A DNA stretch of 64,000 nt, from the NCBI GenBank assembly GCA_035489435.1, contig DATHKG010000096.1; one strand, written 5' to 3'. This document shows positions 33,824 to 41,978 of the stretch, piece after piece. How positions within the stretch are numbered: position 1 is the stretch's first letter; every line of letters begins with the position of its first letter. This stretch comes from DATHKG01 sp035489435. GTDB lineage: Bacteria > Bacteroidota > Bacteroidia > Chitinophagales > Chitinophagaceae. The notes beneath the pieces are model-generated. The model made no database searches. It was given only the letters and a program-made list of their open reading frames with translations, and was not told where the DNA came from. A program made the position numbers and the translations under genes.

Positions 33824-36800
33824 TTAGAAGGAAGCATTAAAACCAAATGTTATTAACTTTTGCTGTGGATATACCAGTCCACCCGATGAAGTGATCTCGG
33901 GATCGATCTCCAGGTCAGACACATTATCGATCGTGAACAGGTTGGTAAAGTTCACATAGAAACGAACCCTCGATGTTCCGAATTTTTTCAACAAGGTTTT
34001 GGGAAGATCATAACCTACCTCCAGGTTTCTTAAACGCAGGTAGCTGATATTTGTAAGCCAGAAATCATTCATCTGGAAATTGATATGCGTTGTATTATCC
34101 CTTCGTATTGCAGGATAAGTACCACCTATCCATTTGCTTTGCGGATCATAAGGATCCTCCCTGCGCCACCGGTCGCTTAACATATAATGTGGTGAGTTTC
34201 CACTATTCTGAAAAGGAAACTTCAGCTCAACATCACGAATAAAAGACTGCATAGTGGCTCCTGCCCAGACTATTGCCAATGAGAACCCTTTGTAACTTGC
34301 ATTCATCACAGAACCAAAGCTGAAAAAAGGATTCTGACCACGGGGAAATCCGATAGGACGTTGATCCAGACCATTTATTAACCCGTCCTGGTTAGCATCT
34401 TCATAAATAAAATCCCCTGGCAACATTGTCCGGTTTCCCTGTCCATCTATATTTACCGGGTGTTTATCAATTTCTTCCTGAGATTGAAAACGACCCACCA
34501 CATGATAACCAAAAGAGTTATCATTTGCGACCGTACTGGAAACTCCGAACCAACGATCTTCATTTGTATTCCGGTATTCATCATAGGAATTTCCAAACCT
34601 GGGTTTGTAAGAATAAAGATTTCTTATCCTTGCAAAAGAGGCATTCACCCCGATCGAATAAGTCACTGGCCCCGAGAACTGGTTGTAAGTGACAATTCCT
34701 TCGATCCCACGGTTTGCATCTGCATTCAGGTTTTCATTTGGTAATACATAGCCCACTTCAGTTGGTAATAACACATCATACTTTCCTGCAGGCAAGCCAG
34801 TCCGTTTTCTTTCAAACACATCAATCTGGCCGGTGATCTTATTATTCATCATCGAAAAATCCAGCCCGATGTTTTTTGTCCTGTTCATTACCCATGTAAG
34901 TTCAGTGATTGGCAATCCTCTTGGCCTGAGACCGATTACGTAACTACTATTGAATATGGAACTGCCGGAGAAGTAATTATATCCTGGCAGATAATCAAAG
35001 GCACTGATACCGGATTCGCTTCCTGTTTCACCATATGAAACCCTTAATTTGAGATCATTGATAAAACTGAGGTTGCGGAAAAAAGGTTCCTGCGAAATTC
35101 TCCATCCTGCAGAAATACCTGAGAAAAAACCCCAGCGTTTATCAGGCGCATATAAATAAGACCCATCGTATCTTCCTAAAAGTTCAAGCAGGTATTTCTG
35201 ACGGAAGTTATAATTCACCCTGCCGATATAACCAGCCCTGGCTTCAACGCCCCATTGATCCTGCAGGATATCCTGTTCTGCAAAACTCATCAGCGAAACT
35301 GAATTGTTTGTCGGAATAGTATGCACTACAAAATAAGCGTTGTCATAATCAGAACGTTCGTATGCAGCTACGGCTGAAATAGCATGGTCTCCGATCTGTT
35401 TATTATAACTTAACTGGAACTGGCCATAGCGGTTTATGACATTTCGTTTATGTTTCTCGCGCCATGGATTCTGATTACCATAAGGGATTGTACTACCAGG
35501 TGCCCTGTCTTCATAAGCACCTGTAGCGGAATTATAAATATAGGCAGGGTATGTATACTCCATCCCATCAAAATCCTCATTTTGAAAATTATAAGATAGA
35601 GTCGCCTTAGCAACAAGGCCAAAGGGAAAATCATACTGAGCATTAAGATTGACATTCATCGAATGCCATATTTCGTCTATCCACCCTGTTACATCTTCTT
35701 TGTATGTAGCCGGGTTCACATTTACGTTATGCGTTTGATTAATATAGTTCGGGTTGTTGTTGGCGTAAGGAGCTTCCGTTGGCCACATACTGAACACGCT
35801 AAGAAAAGGATTGAAATAATCATCGAGCCCTGGTACTCCAATATTGTGTGTTTTCTCAAGGCGAAGGCTGATCTGCGAACCAATCTGCAACCTGTTGGCC
35901 AGTTGGGTGTTAAGATTTGCCTGGAGGTTCGTACGTTTATAACTGAAATCTTTCAGTATGGCATCCTGGTCCAGGTGGCTGATGGCAAAATAATAGGTTG
36001 ATCTTTGCGATCCTCCGGAAGCACTGGCACTGATATAACGTTGGGGTACATTTTTCCGGGTGATCATGTCGAAGTAGTCATAACTATGATAGGCACTGTC
36101 AGTTCCGGCTTCCCATTTTGCAAGTTCTTCTTTTGTATACAGTGAGGCGGGGTTACGATTTGCATTTTGTTCAGACTCCACCAGTGCCCGAACATACTGG
36201 CCTGCGTTAGCAGGTTTCGGAAAACGGGTAAAATTCTGCAGCCCATAATATCCTGACACATTGATAGAAGGTGCTTCCCGCTTTCCCTTTTTTGTAGTGA
36301 TAAGAACAACACCGTTGGCCGCACGCAATCCATAGATAGATGCAGATGCATCTTTAAGTATATTAATACTTTCGATGTCCTCCAGGCCCAATGTGTTAAA
36401 CACATCCTGGCCGGATCCCTGTGTGAATCCAAAAGCTGATGGTGCTGTACTTCCACCTGTATATGGAATACCATCTATTACGTACAAGGGGTTGCCCATG
36501 TTTCTTATCTGGATGTTGACGCCTCTGCCTGGTCTTGAATCCGGCGATCGGGTGGTTATGCCCTGGACCTTACCCACCAAAGCACCGGATGTGGTACTGG
36601 CCGGAGTAGTAACAAGATCTTTCGAACTGACAATACTGATTGCACCCGTTACAGTCGCCTTACGTTGGGTACCATAACCAACAACAACTACATCACTCAG
36701 CTGTTGATTTGCGGATACCAGTTTAATATCAATCCTTGTACGATTACTAACCTTCACCTCCTGTGTAATAAAACCGATATAGGTAAATACAAGTGTAGCC

Positions 36801-37069
36801 TCAGCTGAAGTAGCGATACTATAATACCCTGAATCATTTGTCTGCGTAGTGGTTTTGGTACCTTTAACCTGCACTGTTACTCCACTTAATGCAGTATCTC
36901 CTGCAGAAACTCTTCCCGACGCCGTTATTTGCGCATTAAGGCCAGGTGGATAACAGGAGAAAATAATGAATGTAATGATGGAAAGGCACAGTTTTGAATA
37001 TGCTCTGCGCGGAGTGAAAATGTCACTTCGCAACATGCGTTTTTTTAAATACAACAAGCAACGTTTCAT
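33824..37069 (-). CDS. SusC/RagA-type TonB-dependent receptor of the arabinan-type PUL
   Basis: 1081 aa. Signal peptide near residues 20-46 (LCLSIITFIIFSCYPPGLNA), carboxypeptidase-regulatory-like domain at ~50-125 (ASGRVSAGDTALSGVTVQVKG), the SusC signature DVVVVGYGTQRKATVTGAIS, plug (IRNMGNPLYVIDGIPYTGG; INILKDASASIYGLRAANG) and a large barrel ending LITFGFNASF. It lacks the STN domain of the other SusC here, so it is not expected to signal to a FecR. Imports oligosaccharides with SusD; the GH43 enzyme suggests arabinan-derived substrate. Confidence 0.95.
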   Translation of the reverse strand: MKRCLLYLKKRMLRSDIFTPRRAYSKLCLSIITFIIFSCYPPGLNAQITASGRVSAGDTALSGVTVQVKGTKTTTQTNDSGYYSIATSAEATLVFTYIGFITQEVKVSNRTRIDIKLVSANQQLSDVVVVGYGTQRKATVTGAISIVSSKDLVTTPASTTSGALVGKVQGITTRSPDSRPGRGVNIQIRNMGNPLYVIDGIPYTGGSTAPSAFGFTQGSGQDVFNTLGLEDIESINILKDASASIYGLRAANGVVLITTKKGKREAPSINVSGYYGLQNFTRFPKPANAGQYVRALVESEQNANRNPASLYTKEELAKWEAGTDSAYHSYDYFDMITRKNVPQRYISASASGGSQRSTYYFAISHLDQDAILKDFSYKRTNLQANLNTQLANRLQIGSQISLRLEKTHNIGVPGLDDYFNPFLSVFSMWPTEAPYANNNPNYINQTHNVNVNPATYKEDVTGWIDEIWHSMNVNLNAQYDFPFGLVAKATLSYNFQNEDFDGMEYTYPAYIYNSATGAYEDRAPGSTIPYGNQNPWREKHKRNVINRYGQFQLSYNKQIGDHAISAVAAYERSDYDNAYFVVHTIPTNNSVSLMSFAEQDILQDQWGVEARAGYIGRVNYNFRQKYLLELLGRYDGSYLYAPDKRWGFFSGISAGWRISQEPFFRNLSFINDLKLRVSYGETGSESGISAFDYLPGYNYFSGSSIFNSSYVIGLRPRGLPITELTWVMNRTKNIGLDFSMMNNKITGQIDVFERKRTGLPAGKYDVLLPTEVGYVLPNENLNADANRGIEGIVTYNQFSGPVTYSIGVNASFARIRNLYSYKPRFGNSYDEYRNTNEDRWFGVSSTVANDNSFGYHVVGRFQSQEEIDKHPVNIDGQGNRTMLPGDFIYEDANQDGLINGLDQRPIGFPRGQNPFFSFGSVMNASYKGFSLAIVWAGATMQSFIRDVELKFPFQNSGNSPHYMLSDRWRREDPYDPQSKWIGGTYPAIRRDNTTHINFQMNDFWLTNISYLRLRNLEVGYDLPKTLLKKFGTSRVRFYVNFTNLFTIDNVSDLEIDPEITSSGGLVYPQQKLITFGFNASF

Positions 37070-37173
37070 AGCAATTCATTTTTGGAAATGATTAAATAAG
37101 AACCTAAGAAGCAAAAATTTCTTTTCGTTTCAATACATGATTATAAAAAACCATTTTCTTAAGGGCACAGGGA

Positions 37174-37191
37174 GGCGCGCCCGGGCTGCAG
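37174..37191. other. Short GC-only island in AT-rich intergenic DNA
   Basis: An 18-bp run, GGCGCGCCCGGGCTGCAG, contains three abutting 6-8-bp palindromes in a very AT-rich promoter region ahead of SusC. It looks like a polylinker but is most simply a chance GC cluster or a protein site. Confidence 0.35.
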
Positions 37192-37263
37192 GAAAGGCAA
37201 ATGCATTTCATATCGCTCGGTTAATTGAGTGAATAAATGTTGGGACGGAGGTTCAAGAGAGAT

Positions 37264-37350
37264 ATGAATTATGAGTTATGAATTATGAAACGTATTATTT
37301 AGACGTCACTCATAACTCACTCATCACTCATAACTCATCACTCATAACTC
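37264..37350. repeat. Heptad-period inverted repeats (locus C)
   Basis: The left arm 37264-37290 (TATGAATTATGAGTTATGAA type) and the right arm 37307-37350 on the opposite strand enclose a ~17-nt loop. The right arm overlaps the stop codon of the 227-aa gene (ACT GAG TTA TGA). It separates that gene from the SusC promoter. Confidence 0.85.
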
Positions 37351-38025
37351 AGTTAAGAAGTTAATCAGCTTTACCAGCTCTTCCTTCTTGCTCGGGTCAG
37401 CTGAGTTTTTGCTTAAATAATTTGAAACGGCTGTTTTGTTGTCGGGGAATATTTTTAGAAGTTTTTTCTTATCCGGATAAATCATTGTGCCTGCATGATC
37501 CAGGATTGCATACTCTGTATGTTTAACCAGTTTCATCTCTTCAGCTGCAGTTAAATTATAAGCCCTTCTTTCAAGTATCGAACTAAAATTATCTGAAGCA
37601 GCCGTTGACGACGACATACCATATGAACTTTGTTTCTCGGAAAAATTTTTGAAGTAGATGAGTTCCGATAGCATCATTCCTTTGCTGGTATCAATCACAC
37701 GGAAGTAACCACGGTTAAAATAATACAAGTCATTATTTATTACAATGTGCTGAATGGTTTCCTCGTTGGCCAATGAAAGCGTATCTGATTTTGCATCGAT
37801 GAATTGCACCGTACCAATCAGCATATTGTAGTTCAGTGATCCACTCGTTGATTTACCATCTTTAAAAGTTACAATGCCTTGTGTAAAAGCCGGGTACCTA
37901 AAAACTTCTGTCGAGGGTATTACATCCATGATGAATGCGCCAGGCTTAATAGTGTAAGTCACCGATTTTTGAGAGTAACCAAAAAACGCTATCAATACAG
38001 CAATAAAAACCAATATTAGTTTCAT
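37342..38025 (-). CDS. Unrecognised secreted protein
   Basis: 227 aa. Signal peptide (LILVFIAVLIAFFGYSQ), then a beta-rich region (VTFKDGKSTSGSLNYNML, VQFIDAKSDTLSLAN, IQHIVINNDLYYFNRGYFR) and a helical C terminus with EELVKLINFLTEL. I do not recognise the family; the layout resembles secreted Bacteroidota proteins with a GxVxxxxG-type beta sandwich. The gene is flanked on both sides by heptad-repeat hairpins, so it may be a single transcription unit. The final TEL and stop are contributed by the repeat. Confidence 0.7.
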   Translation of the reverse strand: MKLILVFIAVLIAFFGYSQKSVTYTIKPGAFIMDVIPSTEVFRYPAFTQGIVTFKDGKSTSGSLNYNMLIGTVQFIDAKSDTLSLANEETIQHIVINNDLYYFNRGYFRVIDTSKGMMLSELIYFKNFSEKQSSYGMSSSTAASDNFSSILERRAYNLTAAEEMKLVKHTEYAILDHAGTMIYPDKKKLLKIFPDNKTAVSNYLSKNSADPSKKEELVKLINFLTEL

Positions 38026-38102
38026 AAAACTGGTTTAGCAATCATTAAATTCGATCCTCAACCGTCTATGTCCAATGCTTTATTTATGCCAGATATGTTT
38101 TC

Positions 38103-38226
38103 GAGTTATGAGTGATGAGTGATGAGTGAAAATACAAAGTCACCACTCATAACCCGTCAACTCATCACTCACTCATCACTCATCACTCATAACTCATCAT
38201 TCATAACTTATTAATCATAGCTCACC
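38103..38226. repeat. Heptad-period inverted repeats (locus D)
   Basis: A plus-strand arm of TGAGTTATGAGTGATGAGTG type (38103-38129) faces a longer minus-strand arm (38143-38226) across a ~13-nt spacer, making the tightest hairpin of the family. It follows the stop of the Gfo/Idh gene (38229) and precedes the 227-aa gene. Confidence 0.85.
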
Positions 38227-38228
38227 AA

Positions 38229-39341
38229 TCACTGTTTCAAAGTGAAGGCCGGTAGTTTCAATTGTAAACCGCCTTGCATAGCCGATTCGTGAGCCAAAAT
38301 CCCCACACAGGTAATATTAGCCGACTGCCTTGCATTCGGGAACGGATCAGTTTTATCAATAAGTGCGGTTAAGAATGCGTGCACGAGATGCGGATGGGAA
38401 CCTCCATGACCCGAACCCTGGATAAAGGACAGGTGCTGATTTTCATTTGCATCATAAACGCCACCAGTTGTAAATGATTGGATGGGCCCAGGCAACAGGT
38501 GTGCAAAATCAGGTATCTTAACTCTTGAAGGTACCTCACCCGTATGTATAACCGAATCTTCATGTTCCACCAGGGTCCATTCAAAAGTTTTTTTAGATCC
38601 GTAAACATCAAAGCTTTCACGGTATTGTCTTGCAGTGTTAAAAAGTGACCGCGTTACTTCCGCACCGAGGTCGGAATCTTTAAATTTGATATGACAACTT
38701 TCAACAGCGAAAGGTGAATTGTATTTTTTTATCAGCTCTTCATCAATCCTGCCCGAGCCAAGGCAGGAAACACTTTCAGCATCGGCGCCAGCCAGCGCCA
38801 CAACCGGACCCACACAATGAGTGGCATAGTGCATAGGTGGAAGTCCTTCCCAGTATCCTGGCCAGCCTGCCATTTCCTGTTGATGCGAAGCGCGCATAAA
38901 CTGCAGTTTGCCAAGTTCACCATTACAGTATAATTCCCTTACAAATAAAAACTCACGGCTATAGACCACCGTCTCCATCATCATATAGGTAAGACCGGTC
39001 TCTGCTACGGCTTCTACGATCTGGCGGCACTCATCCACTGTTGTTGCCATCGGCACAGTACAGGCAACATGTTTCCCTGCCCTGAGCGCTTTGATAGATT
39101 GTTCTGCGTGACTTTGGATGGGTGTATTAATATGTACTGCGTCCACTGAAGGATCCTTCAACAGATCATCATAATTCTCATATCTTTTTTCGATATTAAA
39201 AGCATTTCCGATCTGGTCCAATTTCTCCTTGTTACGCTGGCAGATGGCATACATGTTTGCATAAGGATGTTTTTGGTAGATGGGAATAAACTCCGCTCCA
39301 AAACCCAGTCCTACTATTGCGATGTTGATCTTATTTGCCAT
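38229..39341 (-). CDS. Gfo/Idh/MocA-family oxidoreductase
   Basis: 370 aa from the ATG at 39341. An upstream extension to 39476 would run 45 residues into the isomerase gene without homology. N-terminal Rossmann fold (INIAIVGLGFGAEFIPIY) with NAD(P)-binding glycines, then HINTPIQSHAEQSIKALRAGKHVACTVPMA, where the usual EKP position reads TVP: the catalytic Lys of EKP is absent. The C-terminal substrate domain includes THCVGPVVALAG. It oxidises or epimerises a sugar. The 11-bp overlap with the isomerase stop indicates coupled translation. Confidence 0.87.
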   Translation of the reverse strand: MANKINIAIVGLGFGAEFIPIYQKHPYANMYAICQRNKEKLDQIGNAFNIEKRYENYDDLLKDPSVDAVHINTPIQSHAEQSIKALRAGKHVACTVPMATTVDECRQIVEAVAETGLTYMMMETVVYSREFLFVRELYCNGELGKLQFMRASHQQEMAGWPGYWEGLPPMHYATHCVGPVVALAGADAESVSCLGSGRIDEELIKKYNSPFAVESCHIKFKDSDLGAEVTRSLFNTARQYRESFDVYGSKKTFEWTLVEHEDSVIHTGEVPSRVKIPDFAHLLPGPIQSFTTGGVYDANENQHLSFIQGSGHGGSHPHLVHAFLTALIDKTDPFPNARQSANITCVGILAHESAMQGGLQLKLPAFTLKQ

Positions 39342-40248
39342 TAGCCAATGTTTTGTAATTAAGCGAAGGTTGATGATCGGTTTCAATGGAGCTACCCCAT
39401 TGTTTAAGAAACTTAAGACCTTCACTGGCGAACTCATCCTGGCTATCTGCCATGGGGTGCCAGAAACAAACAGCACCGGCCAGCTCCTGGTTTTCTGTTG
39501 TGAAACTTTCTATACTTACCACCCCTTTATAATTAATCGCTTCAAGCCCTCTCCTGTATGCATCCCACCTGGTTTGTCCGGTGCCCGGAGTACCACGATA
39601 ATTTTCAGATACCTGAACATGTAAAAGTTTATCACCGGCTTTAATAATTGCCGCTTCTATATCTCTTTCTTCAATATTCATATGAAAACCATCGAGCATA
39701 ACACCTGCAGCAGGATGATCAATCGCTTCTATTAAACGTACCACATCTTCAGCAGTGTTTACCAGGTCTGATTCAAAACGATTCAGGGGTTCAAGTGCAA
39801 TCTTTAATCCACGCTCTGCAGCCATCTCACAAACGGTATGCAGATTCCGGGCAGCAAGGTCCCATTCAAGTTTGCGTTTCTCAGGTGGCAACAATCTTGC
39901 CTTACCAACCGCTGAGTACATTGGACCGCTGAAAAAATCGTTGCCGACTGCGACGCAAAAATCAAGGCATCTGGCTATATATTTAAAACAGTTCTGATGA
40001 ACAGCCGGGTCTTCGTGGGTTAAATCCCTTGTTGGTCCAAACGCTCCGCAGATAACCGCTTTAAGATTATATTTTTCCAGGCCTTTTTTCACGGCTTCAA
40101 TATCAATCAGATCCGGATCTTCCACTGCTATTTCAACTACATCAAATCCAAGTGTTGAAATTTTTGAAAACAGCGGTTCGATGGATGAAGTTGAAAATGG
40201 TGAGGTCCATAACCAGGTACTTACTCCATATGTTATATCAAGGCTCAT
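39331..40248 (-). CDS. Tagatose/psicose 3-epimerase-type TIM-barrel isomerase
   Basis: 305 aa, cytosolic. The opening YGVSTWLWTSPF and the four metal-binding and catalytic positions match D-tagatose/D-psicose 3-epimerase-like enzymes: Glu in ALEPLNRFE, Asp in GVMLDGFHMNIEE, His in LLHVQVSEN and Glu in VVSIESF. Members interconvert ketohexoses at C3. It lies between the MFS transporter and the Gfo/Idh enzyme, with overlap to the latter, suggesting that the two enzymes act in sequence on an imported sugar. Confidence 0.85.
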   Translation of the reverse strand: MSLDITYGVSTWLWTSPFSTSSIEPLFSKISTLGFDVVEIAVEDPDLIDIEAVKKGLEKYNLKAVICGAFGPTRDLTHEDPAVHQNCFKYIARCLDFCVAVGNDFFSGPMYSAVGKARLLPPEKRKLEWDLAARNLHTVCEMAAERGLKIALEPLNRFESDLVNTAEDVVRLIEAIDHPAAGVMLDGFHMNIEERDIEAAIIKAGDKLLHVQVSENYRGTPGTGQTRWDAYRRGLEAINYKGVVSIESFTTENQELAGAVCFWHPMADSQDEFASEGLKFLKQWGSSIETDHQPSLNYKTLANGK

Positions 40249-40253
40249 AATTG

Positions 40254-41837
40254 CTAGTTCTTGTTTGGATTAACGGAATGTAATGCCGGAACAACACCGG
40301 GTTCAACAATATCCGGCTTTAACACAACTGCATGATAACCCCCTCTTGACCGGAAATAAAAAATCAATAACAGGTAACTTACCAGCATGATTAAGGGGAA
40401 AATGACAATGTATCTTAAAGCTTCTTTTTTCGCAGAATCCCTGATCTCAGTCACCGTGGCCTTATCAGCAGTGGTTGCCGTTTCCAGTTTCGCCTGATCC
40501 AGTGCCTGGTAATCACCGAATACACTTGTTTTATTTTCTGTGATATAAGTGGAATGAATATTTGTTTTGTTCGTGTTATCATAAGTCTGCACATTAGCAT
40601 CAACTGATTTATCCTGTATGAAACCAAGGATACCCGCCCCTATAACACCTGCTGCAATCATACCCAGGCCGCCGGTAATATTAAGCGTTAGTGCACCACC
40701 TTTCGGAAAACGCTCTGCAACAAGGCCAAGCATGGTCGGCCAGAAAAAAGTTTTGCCAAGACCATAAATGGTAGCGGCCACTAGAATCATAATGCCTGCA
40801 GACTGGGATAACATAAATAAGCCAACTGCCGCAATCGCCGAACAAATAGCCAGTAAACCCAATGGCGAGACCTTATGCACGATGGGACCTGCAAAAAACC
40901 GCAGCACAAACATGATTAAAGAAGTATAAACCAATACCCAGCCAGCCTGCATTCCCAACTGGTTCATAGCGGGAGTCATCAAATCCGTGATCCAGCTATC
41001 CGTGCCGAGTTCAGTTGTTGCAAGCGGAATCATGATCAATAATAAAATTATGAACAAAGGCTGACCAAGACTTTTTGTATACAATCCAAACAAAACGGTA
41101 ATAAGAAGAATCAGAATAACATTAAATGTGGTTGACCAACTGAACACTGCACCAAGCTGGAAGATGATCAGTGAAACTATAATCAATGCTCCAAGTGCGC
41201 CAACTTCACTCAACATCTCTTTATACGAAACGCCTGCCTTTATCCTTTCATTCACAGGGAAGCGGCGGGGAAACATCATGATACCATAGGTGACGGTTGG
41301 TAAAAGGATCAATCCTATTTTATATTCCCAGGCCGTACCGGGTCCCATTAATAATACTATCAGGCCACCAAGTGCTAATCCTCCTGCCCAGGCGGCATGA
41401 AGAATATTTAACCATTTTGTTTTTGCTTTTGGAAACATTGTCGCCACCACCGGGTTTACAACGGCTTCTACTGTGCCATTACCCAGTGCAACTATTAAAG
41501 TACCGATATATAACATCCAGTAGCCGGTAGCATAGATTGTCAGTATAGCAGAGGCTACATGGCAAAGAAATGCAAATATCATTGCTGTTTTATACCCGAT
41601 CTTATCAATGATAAGACTGAACAAAACAATACTGATTGCAAATGGCCAGAGTCCGACACCAGCTATTTCACCGAGCTGGGTTTGAGTCAGATTGAATTCC
41701 TTGCCCCAGTCTGGTAGTATCACAGCCCTCAGGATAAATCCAAAAGCAGTTGTCATCAAAGCCACAAAGCAGGCATAGAATAATTTCATATCCGGCTTAG
41801 TCGTTAATTCAGTAGTTGAAGATTCAGTTTTTTCCAT
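40254..41837 (-). CDS. MFS sugar transporter
   Basis: 527 aa with about twelve membrane spans. The first is YACFVALMTTAFGFILRAVI, and the loop VNPVVATMFPKAKTKWLNILH lies in the N-terminal half. A long hydrophilic insert of ~60 residues between the last spans (DANVQTYDNTNKTNIHSTYI and following) is unusual. FHS-type fucose/glucose-like symporters in Bacteroidota are close relatives. It stops 5 bp before the isomerase ATG, so the two form one operon importing and processing a sugar; the exact substrate is unknown. Confidence 0.87.
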   Translation of the reverse strand: MEKTESSTTELTTKPDMKLFYACFVALMTTAFGFILRAVILPDWGKEFNLTQTQLGEIAGVGLWPFAISIVLFSLIIDKIGYKTAMIFAFLCHVASAILTIYATGYWMLYIGTLIVALGNGTVEAVVNPVVATMFPKAKTKWLNILHAAWAGGLALGGLIVLLMGPGTAWEYKIGLILLPTVTYGIMMFPRRFPVNERIKAGVSYKEMLSEVGALGALIIVSLIIFQLGAVFSWSTTFNVILILLITVLFGLYTKSLGQPLFIILLLIMIPLATTELGTDSWITDLMTPAMNQLGMQAGWVLVYTSLIMFVLRFFAGPIVHKVSPLGLLAICSAIAAVGLFMLSQSAGIMILVAATIYGLGKTFFWPTMLGLVAERFPKGGALTLNITGGLGMIAAGVIGAGILGFIQDKSVDANVQTYDNTNKTNIHSTYITENKTSVFGDYQALDQAKLETATTADKATVTEIRDSAKKEALRYIVIFPLIMLVSYLLLIFYFRSRGGYHAVVLKPDIVEPGVVPALHSVNPNKN

Positions 41838-41978
41838 CTGCAGTTAAATTGGTTTTTACTCTGTTATTATTATCTATTAATATCGGAATTACTCTGGTAT
41901 TTTTCCTTTGTTGCTCTTATAAACTGATAACCCCTATTTATTGATCTCAGTCCAGATGATGTTGCTATCTGGTTCTTC

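Noticed and set aside
35663..36001. 112-codon frame opposite the second SusC gene
   Set aside because: Shadow of the receptor gene with no independent motif.
37259..37350. Possible CRISPR array in the repeat-rich gap
   Set aside because: Units are 7 bp, lack unique spacers and occur in inverted arms; no cas genes are present.
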